A stretch of 64,000 nt of DNA from Pseudomicrostroma phylloplanum (taxonomy: Eukaryota > Basidiomycota > Exobasidiomycetes > Microstromatales): NCBI GenBank assembly GCA_039545275.1, contig BCHS01000015.1, positions 6,764 to 70,763 of the forward strand, written 5' to 3'. Positions 1 to 10,908 of the stretch are shown here, one piece after another. The position numbers and the translations under genes are program-made. The notes under the pieces were generated by a model that searched no databases, was not told the DNA's origin, and worked only from the letters and a program-made list of their open reading frames with translations. Every line of letters begins with the position of its first letter. Position 1 is the first letter of the stretch.

Positions 1-315
1 CAAGCGCACATCACGTTACAGGTGAGCCTGTCAATTGAGAGAGCACTCCCGAGCCCGGTCGCACAGCGATGATCACAAAGCAGTGACTGCGAATCGAGAG
101 ACTCCGTACTCTAGTGGCAGAAACGTGGCTGTGCACAAGACCGGAGACTCTTCACACAGGTAGCGCGATCTTCCACTGGACGAGCTCAGTAAAAAAAAGA
201 TGTGTTCCTCCCGTCCCTTGCATATAGCTGGCACTCGCTTTGCTCCTTGCACAGCAGCCACAGCACAGACGACCTGCATTGTGCGAGATGTGCGGAGGGC
301 GGGGTAGCTCGTCGG
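1..315. other. Window edge, no gene seen
   Basis: I see no convincing coding region here. The stretch is the 3' flank of the minus-strand P450 gene. The short open frames have no recognisable sequence. Confidence 0.5.
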
Positions 316-1938
316 CTACTCATTGCGAAGAGAAACCGTACAGAAGAAGTCGGTGGGAGACGTGAACCAGAAGGATTCGGCGTAGTAGGGAATGTCCGCA
401 CCCAACCTCCCGGTATAGTCGCGTCCTACCGGGTGTCTGTGTGGGCCACCGTGACCCTCTCTCCGTGTCAATTGCCAGTCGTAGCGATGGAATAGCAAGG
501 GAGCCACTTTAGTGATCTCCATGAGGGAAATGTTCTTGCCGAGGCAGATCCGAGCTCCCGCACCAAAAGCGATCATGTTCTTGTCGAGCCTAGCAAGCTC
601 TTTCAAATCTTCGGTCAACCAACGTTCGGGCTTGAAATCGGCTGCGTCAGGACCGAAAACCTCCTTGCTCGTATGGTACGCGCTCGGAGGTACGCCCACG
701 ATGCATCCAGCAGGTACAGTGTAGGGACCAAGTTGCAGGGTCTCGTTTTGAGGAACGACGCGCTCAAGACAGAAGCTGACGGCGGGCCAAAGTCGGAGAG
801 TCTCTTTGAGGCAAGCCTGGAAGTATACAAGTTTGACGCCGTCGCGGTATGAGATCGGAACTGACACAGTGCCGGAGGCGAGCGCTTCGTCGATTTCCGC
901 AAGAAGCTTGCTTTTGACCTCAGGATGGGAAAGTACGAGGAGGAATAGGGCCCTCAAGGTGATGCTCGTCGTGTCGGCTCCAGCGCCAACAATGGTGGAG
1001 GAGTGGTTGACGACTTCTTCTCGGGTGAGAGGTTGTTTTGTCACAGCGTTCTTGGACGTCAGTAACTTGCTCAGCATATCTTTGCGAGGCTCGAATCCTC
1101 TATCTTTTGAATCATCGAACCTCTTGATCCGTGTATCGACGCACGCGCGGGAGAATCTGCGAATGTAGGCGACCCCTGGAATAGGCAGACGGGCAACCAT
1201 CTGATTGACGAGTAGACCGATGGGCGGCAATAGCCCGAACACGCTGCTGAGGTTAAGGCCGATTTCCAACGAGGCCAAGAGGTTCTCGTCGTCCCTGCCA
1301 CGCTTCGTCATTCCGAAGGACTGTCCAAAAGCAAGCTCGCCAATAACATCAAAGGCGAATGCCTGGAAAGTGAAAGCCATATCAACTATGCGATCTGTGG
1401 CCTTTTGCATTTTGGAGGTCCGGTCAAGATTGAATACCAAATCGTCAAGCACAGTGTCCACAAATTCCTCGAGCTCGAGAAGCGTTGTCAGCGTGAATGC
1501 GCTGGCAATGGACCTGCGGATGTTGGCATGCTCCTGAATGTCGCGAGAGGTAAAAGCATTGGGCATCGTGAATATGCTGAAGAGATCGTAGAAGGAGGAC
1601 TTTTCGTACTTGGAGTTGTGTGAGTAGAGAACCGGTACAGCTTGGGGGTGAATGGTGCTGATCCGATTGGCTGAGTAACGCACGGTAGGGCCGTATTTTT
1701 CATGCAGACCCGCAATATGCCATCGAATGGTGCGATTCTTCATCGCGACCACAGGAGTGCTCAGCAGGCCTGCCCTCGCGATCCAAGGGCCTGGGCAAGT
1801 GGCCAAAGGATGGAAGTAGAGATTGTAGGTAACGTAGGCAGCCAGAAGAGTGCAGAGGCTGATGAGAGCGAAGAGGGTGCCCTTAATAAAGAGGACGAAT
1901 TCGCCGAGATCGGCCAATAGGCTGCTTTCAAGGTGCAT
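316..1938 (-). CDS. Cytochrome P450 monooxygenase, single exon
   Basis: A 540-residue P450, full length for the family. Residues about 15-40 form an N-terminal membrane anchor followed by a proline-rich hinge (YFHPLATCPGPW), as in ER-bound fungal P450s. The I-helix oxygen-binding motif (GAGADTTS), the K-helix ExxR (KETLRLWP), the PERW motif and the haem loop FGAGARICLG with the Cys ligand near residue 464 are all intact. It should therefore be a working haem-thiolate mono-oxygenase using electrons from CPR. The overall pattern recalls the pisatin-demethylase-like group of fungal P450s, but the substrate cannot be read from sequence. The stretch of about 35 residues after the haem helix is rather long, so a very small unrecognised intron there is possible. 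No biosynthetic partner genes lie beside it, so it may be a stand-alone detoxification or catabolic enzyme. Confidence 0.9.
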   Translation of the reverse strand: MHLESSLLADLGEFVLFIKGTLFALISLCTLLAAYVTYNLYFHPLATCPGPWIARAGLLSTPVVAMKNRTIRWHIAGLHEKYGPTVRYSANRISTIHPQAVPVLYSHNSKYEKSSFYDLFSIFTMPNAFTSRDIQEHANIRRSIASAFTLTTLLELEEFVDTVLDDLVFNLDRTSKMQKATDRIVDMAFTFQAFAFDVIGELAFGQSFGMTKRGRDDENLLASLEIGLNLSSVFGLLPPIGLLVNQMVARLPIPGVAYIRRFSRACVDTRIKRFDDSKDRGFEPRKDMLSKLLTSKNAVTKQPLTREEVVNHSSTIVGAGADTTSITLRALFLLVLSHPEVKSKLLAEIDEALASGTVSVPISYRDGVKLVYFQACLKETLRLWPAVSFCLERVVPQNETLQLGPYTVPAGCIVGVPPSAYHTSKEVFGPDAADFKPERWLTEDLKELARLDKNMIAFGAGARICLGKNISLMEITKVAPLLFHRYDWQLTRREGHGGPHRHPVGRDYTGRLGADIPYYAESFWFTSPTDFFCTVSLRNE

Positions 1939-2490
1939 GATGGGCTAGCGATCACCATACGATCGTAGTGTCAGTGCTACCAGGTCTGAACACTGTCTCC
2001 TATGACACAAAGTGGAGATCAGAGTACCCGTACCAATCGACCTTGGACAGGAGGACAGCGACAGAAGAGAGCACAGAGAGAACGGAAGGTGAGGCGAAGG
2101 AGGGGAGACGTTCTATGACCTGCTGAAAAGTGCCGAAGGCGGCGCTCGGGTCGATTGTACCGCTCGATGACCCGGAGTTCACGGAGTAGGAATATGGTGT
2201 GGTACGTGCCCACGCGGGGCCCCTTAGGGCGGTGCCATTCTCCCACGCGCGGACGGTGCTAGCTTTGGGCCGAATGCCAAGTAGCTCGGAACGGGACGCC
2301 CCTCATTCATTTTCACCTCCGATCGGCCTGGAGTAGCTTCCTGGCGCTGTGCAAGCAACGTTTCAGGTAGTCGTAAAACAATTTTGCAGGCACGTCTATT
2401 CATCTTTCCATCGCAATCTGTATCTTGTACCTATATACCAAACATTGTCCGCCACCTTACTCCGCTCTTTTTGTAGCGCCGTTGGCCGCT
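1939..2490. other. Intergenic: P450 promoter and RER1 3' flank
   Basis: About 550 bases between two minus-strand genes, expected to hold the P450 promoter and the RER1 terminator. I see no conserved open frame and no strong TATA element. Confidence 0.5.
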
Positions 2491-3724
2491 TTACTTGTAG
2501 ACCTTCTTGCCAAGGTCGAAGGGCACATATCGGTACTTGACCATGTGCCTGCGAGTATACAAAGGAAGGGCATGAGTCAGCGCCGAACAGTCGTCACGCT
2601 TCTGCAGGACCGCCGCTCGTTCTCATTTGCGGCAGCAGGGCGTACGAGGTGAAATCTTGATCTATCCATTATCAGAGAGTACTCACTTGATCTGCCGCTT
2701 CATGGTGATGCCGAAGAGAATGAAGAAGTAGACGAGGAGGATCGGCCAGTAGACAGGCACGTCGCAGAGCCTTGTCGTTGTGCACAAAAGGGAGATTACG
2801 ATGGCTTGCGTGGCGGATAGCCAGAACTGTGTAGCAGGGTAATTTGAGTGAGCCACATTTCGAAGAGCACGGTCTGTGGAATCGCAGCGCCCTGAGCGGG
2901 GGAGTCCTGACTGAACCTCTGTGTAGGAGGAGCCGACCAGGTCGCCGGTACACGTTTGGGCCGTGTTGTGCAAGCCTCGCCTACAGCCGATTGTATCAAG
3001 TCCGCCTTGCCGACTCGCTGATGTTGCTAATCCTCCTTCGAAGTCATGTCGCAAGAAATACCCTTTTCTCGCCCTCAAGTGGAAGAGTACGTGCCAACGT
3101 CGACGACTAACAAGCCCCCATTGACGTGTCTCGACCTTGCCTACGCATCTCGTATCCTGCCACTCACCTTGAACTCTGGCAAACGCCTGATGAAGGGCCT
3201 GAACTCATCCTCGCCACCTGCCGCATCCCCATTCTGAGTGCCCGGGTTGCCGAACACGCCGCTCATCAGTCCTCCTGACCCGGCTGGTTTCGAAGCTCCA
3301 GAGGCAGATGTGGGAAGGCCTGGTTCACCCTCCTCGATGTCTTGAGATGCTAGATCGTCGTACATTCCTGGATCGAACTTCGGTTGCAGGAAGGCTAGGA
3401 AGAGATTCAAGAGGTAGATGAAGAGGGCGTAGCACACTGAAAGAGGAACATGTGGGACAAGACGACGAGTGAGCAGACTCGCGCCATGACAATCGGATCT
3501 CAAGTCCACTTGCACCCTCTCCGAACGTCCTACTCACCAATGTACCATCCCTGTGAGAGGACAATCCTCAGCATGAACAGCGCCAAGAGACCTCCGGTTG
3601 CACCCCATCTCCTCGCTGCGAACGGCGTTGTCCTGTCGATGGCAGTCTGCAGTCTCATCTGTACTTGATGAGCTTGTCTCATGGCATTGGCTATTGCCGG
3701 AGGAGGATCCGATGTGTCTGCCAT
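2491..3724 (-). CDS. RER1: RER1, Golgi-to-ER retrieval receptor
   Basis: Four exons on the minus strand give an unbroken 217-residue Rer1: 3538-3724, 3168-3436, 2687-2826 and 2491-2548, each intron with a GTGAGT-type donor and CAG acceptor. Rer1 is a four-span Golgi membrane protein that returns ER-resident membrane proteins and unassembled subunits by COPI vesicles. Signature stretches seen: the RTTPFAARRW segment before the first membrane span, SQGWYIV, FLAFLQPKFDP, EEFRPFIRRLPEFKFW (the last residues joined across an intron), PVYWPILLVYF, and the C-terminal GITMKRQIKHMVKYRY followed by PFDLGKK. A Gly/Ser-rich insert of about 40 residues sits in the loop before FRPFIRRLPEF. It is divergent from FYV10, with 403 bases between the start codons. 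Confidence 0.95.
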
Positions 3725-4127
3725 GGCGTCTGCGAGAATGAAAGTGGCCGGGTATGAAGAGATCGGAGAGGCAGGAAAGGAGACGAAGGGCGGCCCGGAG
3801 AAGAGACTGAGCGTACGAGAGGCAACACCCCGAGTTCTGAACGACTGTCAGGCAGTGGACTGCGGGTATGACCAAGCGACGGGAAGGAACAGAGGATGGC
3901 GATGGTCGTCGTGATCGATGTGGTAGGTATTGGTGGAAGATCCGTGAGGCAACGCGGCCACTCTTCCGCGCCACGTTGGTGTGTATTTCTTGGCTGCTTC
4001 CGATCCGGTCTTGCGCCGGGGGACGCACAGACGCCCCCTTCCCGCATAGAGGGACGGCCGGTGGGTTGTAAGCTGGTGCTCCACTCCTAATCCTCTCCGC
4101 CTTATCATCCGTACCATATCGACCACG
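3725..4127. promoter_or_regulatory. Divergent promoter RER1 / FYV10
   Basis: A 403-base interval between two outward-facing start codons, presumed to be a shared promoter. No specific operator was identified. An overlapping minus-strand open frame (3848-4576) shows no family features and is not treated as a gene. Confidence 0.5.
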
Positions 4128-6269
4128 ATGACGGTGCCTTCCGCCTTTGCTTCTTCGTCGGCGATGCCCATCCCCGATCTGGACTCCTTGATGGTTCTGG
4201 AAGCGCCTTTTGCTCGGTCACCGTACGAGGATTTGCGGAGGAGATTAAGGACACACCAGCGTATCACAGACCGTGACTTTGCTTCAATCAACACCCTCGT
4301 CAGCGATCTGGCCATCAAAGGTGGCCAAGAGGGAAGGCAAGATCTGCTTGAGAAGGTAGAATCGATCATCGAGAGAGTCCGGGGAATGAAGGAAAAGGTG
4401 AGAGGACAGACATGCAGACGGGCTTGACTCGATGCTGACACCCATCCCCTCTCCCTTCTCTTTCGCCGGCACCTGGCAGCTGTGCCCACTCGTTGGAGAT
4501 CTCGACAACTCGCTGACATCGGTCCAGCAGCGTACGTCGCACCTCGCACAGGTACAGAGCCTGCGCGACCGCACAAATGCGATGGACACCGACGTCAACG
4601 AGGATGGCGAGGAGCATGACCAAGGCAAAATGGCGGCAATGGATGCCTATCACCAATTCACAGATACCAGACTGCAGAGGATGATAGTGGATTGGCTCTG
4701 CAGGATGGGCTTCATAAGCAGCGCTGAAAGGCTCGCCAATAGCAAGAAACTGGAGGTGAGTCTGCATTGGGGGGAGAGCGTACTGTTGGGCCTACTGTTG
4801 CCGCCCCACGGTCTAACGTAGCTACCCCCGGACCCACACAGCATTTTACCGACATCGCCCTCTTCAAGGAACTCTACGCCATACGCGACTCGATGACCCC
4901 TTCCCCCTCTTCAGGCCAGAAGGCGAGCTGCTCAACTGCGTTGGCTTGGTGTGTAGACAACAAAGCAGCCCTCAGGAGAATCAAGGTGGGTGCGATATCC
5001 TGTGCTCAGCGCAATGATTTCCCTCCAGCTGACCAGAAATCAAAACCTGTCACCTTTTGGCGCCCACAGTCCACGCTGGAATTTGACCTTCGGCTGCAGG
5101 AGTTCATCGACCTATGCAGGCAGCGATCACCAGAGTCTCTCTTTGCCGCCCGGACGTATCTGCGCAGGCACCTTCTGCCCATGTTCAAGACCGCCACAGC
5201 TGCTGTCAAGAATTTTGAATGCGCACCAGAACAGATCGCTACGCTCAAGTCCATGACACAGCCGTCTGCGCCGGCGAGAGACGAAGACAGTGAGCAGGAT
5301 TACCGCAACAATGCAAAGATTGTGGCCGAGGTGACTCGGGCATTTGGTCTTCTAGCAACGCCTCCAGGAGGCTGGGTGTATCAAGACCTTTACAACGCTG
5401 CTCGCCTGCCGAAGTTGTTCGGTCAACTCTTCACCGCTGCTATGAGCATCTACTCTCTCTCCCCTCAACCAGTCCTGAATATAGCTCTCTCCGCCGGTCT
5501 CAGCAGCCTGAAGGTGCCCGCTTGCTATGGTGGAGAGCGAAAAGACGGTCATGGCCCGAAGAGTACACCTGCATTGAGCGCTGATCTGGCAGCCTTAGCC
5601 GACATCAATGGACAAGCAGCGGCCAATACAACGCCGTCGATACCAGGCGTAGGGGAGGTAGACGAGGACCTGATGAGAGATGTGCGGAGGGAAGTTCGTG
5701 CTGAAAACGACAAGCATCGTCAACAAGTACATTCTACTGTCAGCAGTGAAGAAGCAGATGACGGGGTGTTATGCACCACCGACGAGACGCGCAACCTCAA
5801 TTGTCCTGTCTGTGCGACGATCAAGCTCACGAAGACACCTCATACTCATCAGCCCAGCTCTCTCGTTGACGGGCTCGGGTTGGGCACGCTAGCAAAGGAG
5901 ATTCCATGGAGTCATCACTCCAACTCTACTATCGTCTGTCGCATCAGCGGCAGGGTCATTGACGAAGGCTCAGAGGAAGGAGAAGGGGGTCAAGCGGTCG
6001 CTTTGCCCAATGGAAGAGTCTATAGCAAGAGGGTGAGTACAGCTGTTCGAGCGCACACCAGAGATATTCCCTGACTCAAACGAACTCGCCTCTGTTCCAC
6101 CCCTGCCGTCCAGGCACTCGAGACTTACTCCGCGAGTCTGGACGATGGCGCAGCTGCCGCTCGTAAAAGACGCAACGAGGGCAAGTCTGCCCCGCAAGCG
6201 TTTGTGACTTGTCCTAGAACAAGAGATCGCTTCTTCACTGGTCAGATGAGAAGGGTGTACATATCATAG
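4128..6269 (+). CDS. FYV10: FYV10/GID9 (MAEA): GID/CTLH ubiquitin ligase subunit
   Basis: Five exons (4128-4397, 4480-4755, 4842-4985, 5070-6032, 6114-6269) give a 602-residue protein. Order: N-terminal helical region, LisH near residues 150-185 (RLQRMIVDWLCRMGF), CTLH around 195-290 (SCSTALAWCVDNKAALRRIK, LEFDLRLQEFIDLCR), a CRA region, and the C-terminal RING-like domain of the Gid2/Gid9 type (NCPVC, then TIVCRISGRVI, LPNGRVYS and TCPRTRDRF, ending RVYIS). In yeast Gid9 pairs with Gid2 as the catalytic heterodimer of the ligase that degrades gluconeogenic enzymes when glucose returns. At 602 residues it is longer than human MAEA (396), mostly from low-complexity sequence between CRA and RING. 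The 84-nt third intron is a multiple of three without a stop codon, so an unspliced 28-residue-longer form is formally possible. Confidence 0.92.
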
Positions 6270-6433
6270 AGAGAGAAGGTGGGATTGTAATGCCGTCGGC
6301 ACGCTTGCGACGACACGTCAGGACGCATTGATGGTATTGAAGAGCACTACGTACAGGGAGAGAGAAGAAGCACAGATGTCACGAGGGCCAGAAAACGTTC
6401 CTTCCACTTCGACTACCAATCATCCATCGCCTT

Positions 6434-9400
6434 CTATTCCTCGTCAGAATCCATCATTGCAGCTAGCAAAGCATTTCTAGCTCTGGCACGCTTGAGGCCC
6501 ACGTCATCGTCATCGCCATTGCCCCTCTGAGGGGATTCGGCGCTATAGGAATAGTCCCGCATCCCAGTGTTGCTACGGTCTGGCGCGTCTTCATCGTTGT
6601 CGTCATCGGCGCCGTCACTGTCCTCGTTACTACTGGAGAGGAAGAGGGCTTGAGACCGGCGAGCAGATCTGGCAGGCTTGTCGCGAGGCGCATTGTGAGT
6701 GGGCGGAGATGTGGGAGGAGTGTCACTCGCCTCGGACGTTGCCCGGCGCAGGTGAGTGACATTGGACACGCGGGGAGGACTGATCCGGTCCTCCATCTCG
6801 CCTTCGCTGTCCATCTCCGAGTCGATGTCCGACGTAGTCGTCCTGGGTCTAGCTCTAGGCCGACTCGCTGGCGAAGGACTCTTTGCTCCAGTCCGCGCTC
6901 TCCACAAGGCATCCACCTGTTCATCTTCGTCACTGTCGATGATGTCGTCTTGCAAGAACAGAGGTCCAGTCTCGATTTTGCGCCTCTTGAACGCCTTCTT
7001 CTTCCGCTCGTCGCCCTTGAGATCATCCCGGCGTCGCGTAGTCTTCCTCTTGCGAGGCGCGCTAGACGACCCTGATGACACACTTCCAGAGTCGCTGCCA
7101 CTGTTGCTCTCGTCGTCGCTCGGTCCGAGGTCCGCTGGTGCGAGCTGTTTCGCCTTGGCAACCCTTTTCTTTCTGGCGTTCTGCACGTACTCTTCGTAGC
7201 TGGATCCGTTGATCTCGAGTGGGCTCTGTAGACGATCCTCGATGAGCTGGATGTCCGCATCCAGATGCGTTGGAAGAATGTTGTCCGGCACCCTCCATCT
7301 CCAGTGGTCGGGGTCGCTCTCATCACTCTCGAGGCCCATCAACCGGGCTAGAAGCTTGAGAGCAGGAGAGGTGCTAGCATCTCGCTGCAACTCGCTATCG
7401 CCATCGTAAGGTAGTTCATAGGGCTCGAAGCTGTTGACCGCCTCGTCGGAGGGTATTGCGGACAGCAGCGTCTCGTTCATCGCGTCTCGCTCCTCGTTGC
7501 TAGGTCCTGCGTCATCGCCGGCCTCCTCCATCGCTCTCTTGGTGGCTGACCACATCCTGTTGCCATCGATGCTCAAGACGGTACCCAACCGCTCAGCGCT
7601 TGCTATCTCCAGAGCGCCCTTGATCCACGTGATCCTAGCAATCATGCCCTTTTCAGCAAGAAGTCCGACAGCGATACCGACCTGATCGTCGCGGTTCATG
7701 CCGGGCTTGACTTCGATCTCACGAGGCAGCTTGATCGCCTTTTGAGGTCGCGGGGGAGCCTTGCCGAAAGTCCAAAGCTCCTTCTCTTCTTTGCTCAGCT
7801 TCTCGTACTTCTTGAGAACGAACTCGATCAGCTTCTTGGTATCATTGACTGCACGAGGGGCGCGAGGCAGCATCGCGGCGACTAGCGGACCCTTCAAGAT
7901 GGCTGAAAAGGCTACGCGGATGTGAGCTGGGAAGAAGCTGCGGGCATCGTTGGCCTTGATGGCGATTCTGTGCATGACAGCGACTACATTAGCCAGCTCA
8001 TCAGCCGGGCGCTGAAAGTCTCTCCACCTTCCCAGGTAGGCGACGCAAGCCTCTACAAGTGGTCGGCAGCAGAGCTTGTTTTGGAACCTGTCAAAATTGA
8101 ACCTTCGTTCGGTGTAGATGACTTGTGCTTTGGCATCGGGGTCTTGCTCCTCGGCGTCAGGATCATCGTCGGTGGCCTGATTGGCCTTTTCCTTGGCCTT
8201 CCTTGCATGCCTCTTCGCCCTGACGAAGATGTGCTCCTTGTTGAGCGAGTACCTCTCCAACATCTTTGGCATGATGCAGGCGAAGGCAATGACACAGCGC
8301 AGGAACTCGAAGCTTTGGGTGGTGAAGGAGCGAGAGATCTTGACGCAGAGCTCCAACGTCTCCGAGTGGTAAAAGTGGTTTGCTTGCAGATTCTCAGCGA
8401 GGTCTTTCTCCTCCTCGACAGCCGATTGCGAAAGTGCATCAATCAGACGCAGGAGCGACATCCAGAGCTGCAACGAGGCGGTCATTTCGAGCCAACCCTT
8501 TGAGTCGAGGGCGCTATCCGTTCTGACGAGGACCATCTTGAATGCCCAAGGCTTGAACCAGTCGGACAAGAGCGAGAATGACCAGTCCGGTGCAGCCACC
8601 TCGGCTTCTGGGACAGCGGTAGCGTCTTCTGTCACCTGTTGCGCCTCACCTATGTTGACTGCGGCGGGCTCGCCTACCCCATTATCAAGCTCTGTCCCTT
8701 GATAGGTGTCTTCTGCGCCGAAACGCTCTTGCTGCTCCCGGACCACCGTTGCCTCGGTCGCCTTGCCTTTACCTTTGTCCAAGGATGGCTCCATGGAGCC
8801 GACCGTCTCCTGTGATTGCGGCTGCCTTTGCACCGGAGTGAGCGGTCCAGAGATGGCCGTGCTTCCACTCTTGGTCTGCTTGGCCGTAGCTTCCTTCGCT
8901 GCGACTCGGTTGCTCTCTTCTGCCCTTCTCACCAAGAAATAGTCCAAGAAGAACACCCCTACAGTCATTACTCTCACTCTTGCCTGATCCAGATCTCCCA
9001 CCTTCTCCCTCTCGCTACGAATGTCATTGAGACAGCTGCGAGTCAATGTCTCGAACCCACTGCTGAGCAGGAATCGGTCGGCCCAGCCTTTCAACACCTC
9101 CTTAGCAGCGGATGTCCAGGCAGACTTCACTCTCGGCGCCCCTTCCTCTCTTGCACGCTTGCGGCGTCTGAACTTCCGCTTGGCTCTGAGTACATTGTCC
9201 TGACGGAGCTCTTCAACGCTCTTGCGCAAGGATGCAGCATTGCGTGCCACTCTGACATCGCCGTCTGCGGTGAAGAAGTTGATGGAGGTGCCGAAGCGCG
9301 AGTGGCGGGACGATCCACTGGCTGCAAGGGCCACTCGACGTTGGTGAGCCTCCGAATTGAGTGAGGACGCCAGGGCAGCATTCTTCGAGATGGTACGCGG

Positions 9401-10525
9401 TGGAGGGACAGCCTTGCCTATCTCTTTGCTCGTTACTGTACTTGCTGGAGCTTCGCTGATCACACCTGTCGAGCTGCCAGCTATGACAGCCACCTCCTCG
9501 CCTCCGAAGATGGCATAGACGCATTCTAGCGTAATAGCGTTCCACTGTCCGAATTCTCTGCTCTCTGCGCTATTGGCAAGCATCAAGATAGTCTCCAGCA
9601 CATGACTCCGGGCCATTGTACAGATGAGTTCGCTTTGTAATGTCGAGTTTGAGATCTGCTCCACACTACTCAAGGTAGTAGCGACAGGGTCTTGTATCGC
9701 CAGTAGGTTGCGGAAGAAGTGCAGAGACATGCTGATAGTGCCCACGTCTCGCTCGTTGCGGTGATGTCGAGGCTTGGATAGGGCTGGTAGGAGAATGTAG
9801 CGCATGATGCAGTTGAGGATTTCTCGACTCCCAGACTTCTGTTGACTCTCCCCAGACCTCTGACGTAGAACAGCTGCCTTATATTTGACCATGTCCCTCT
9901 CCAGCGCGAAGAGATGAGACAGGTCTTCTGTGCCCTCGCCGCGAGTCATGGCCTCGCGTACCTCGGCATTGGCGTCCACCGGCCAGGTGATGGATGTGAG
10001 TAGATCTGTGCAGGCCAAGGCGATCTTCTGCGATCGCTCTTCTCCGCCGGCTGTCTTAAGCAGGAGGAGAATCAGGTTCTGCAGGACGCCAACATCTGCA
10101 AAGACGTGAGCGATGGTACGATAGGGATCCTCTGCCCCTTCCCGCCATAGCTTGCGGAGGTCGCGAAGGCATCCTGTGAGCAGCATCGGAGAAGGCAGAA
10201 AGCGCAGTTCAGCTCGTGTGCAGACTATCCTCGTCTCGGTCTACTCTGATTACTCACGAAGACAGTCATCTCCAACAACGTAGTGCATCTCCAGCCCTTG
10301 CTCGCCCTCGCTCTCTTCCAACCCACCAAGAGCGCTCAAGATCTCCACAGTGATCGTCTTAAGCTCTGCAAACACGGCCTCTACATCTTCTGGCGACTGT
10401 ATCTCGTCGTCTGACAGCTGGCCTGCTCCCCGCTGCCCATCTGATCGCGAGTCGTCGGAGTCATCATAGTGTTCGAGGTCGTACTCTTCGAGGAGCTCGA
10501 GGTCATCGACGTAGCCGCCCTCCAT
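6434..10525 (-). CDS. TOF1: TOF1/Timeless, replication fork protection protein
   Basis: Two exons (10258-10525 and 6434-10173) encode 1335 residues. The N-terminal Timeless domain reads through the splice junction (ALGG, later GDDCL then RCLRDLRKLW), followed by the HEAT-like body (DVGVLQNLILLLLKTA, RYILLPALSKPRHHR, RNLLAIQDP). In yeast Tof1-Csm3 (animal Timeless-Tipin) rides with the CMG helicase, couples it to polymerases, signals to the S-phase checkpoint and enforces fork pausing. The last 300 residues are acidic and Ser/Arg-rich with KRK/KKKAFKRRK clusters suitable as nuclear localisation signals. The start at 10525 was chosen because the acidic leader and the conserved domain follow in frame; an upstream in-frame ATG at 10636 exists. 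It is divergent from the clamp-loader gene RFC5, another replication gene. Confidence 0.93.
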
Positions 10526-10908
10526 TGAGGCGATGGGTGGTAGTGTGAGCGACCTTGGAGATGATGGAATGCTCACTCGAGTCCGAAGTCGTGGTATGGG
10601 TGCTGTGGTCGATCGTGGTAGATGAGAAGCGACCAAGGAAGGCAGGCAGCAGGTGAAGTTGCTTGCCTGTCCCTTCGCTCGCCTTGCCCCGCCTCTGTGC
10701 CTTCACGCCACTTCCGCCATGAAACACGCCTCGCCCTTCGCGACGCGCCTTGCAGACGGAAGTGGGGCGACTCGGATCGGGAGCAGCAGAGTGGCAGGCG
10801 GGGGCGGGCGGGCGGGCGCAGGAAGCACACAGGCGCAAGGAAGCATGACCACTCACACCCATTGACGCTGATATCATCACCACTATCACCAGCTACTCCT
10901 CACTCACG
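10526..10908. promoter_or_regulatory. Divergent promoter of TOF1 and RFC5 with G-rich tract
   Basis: A 383-base interval between the start codons of two replication-fork genes. It contains an uninterrupted run of four or more GGG blocks separated by single C residues at 10800-10817, able to form a G-quadruplex, and a CGACGCG core near 10740 resembling, but not matching, the MluI cell-cycle box ACGCGT. Coordinated S-phase expression is an inference. Confidence 0.5.

Noticed and set aside
3848..4576. 242-codon minus-strand open frame between RER1 and FYV10
   Set aside because: It overlaps FYV10 exons in antisense and has no family features.
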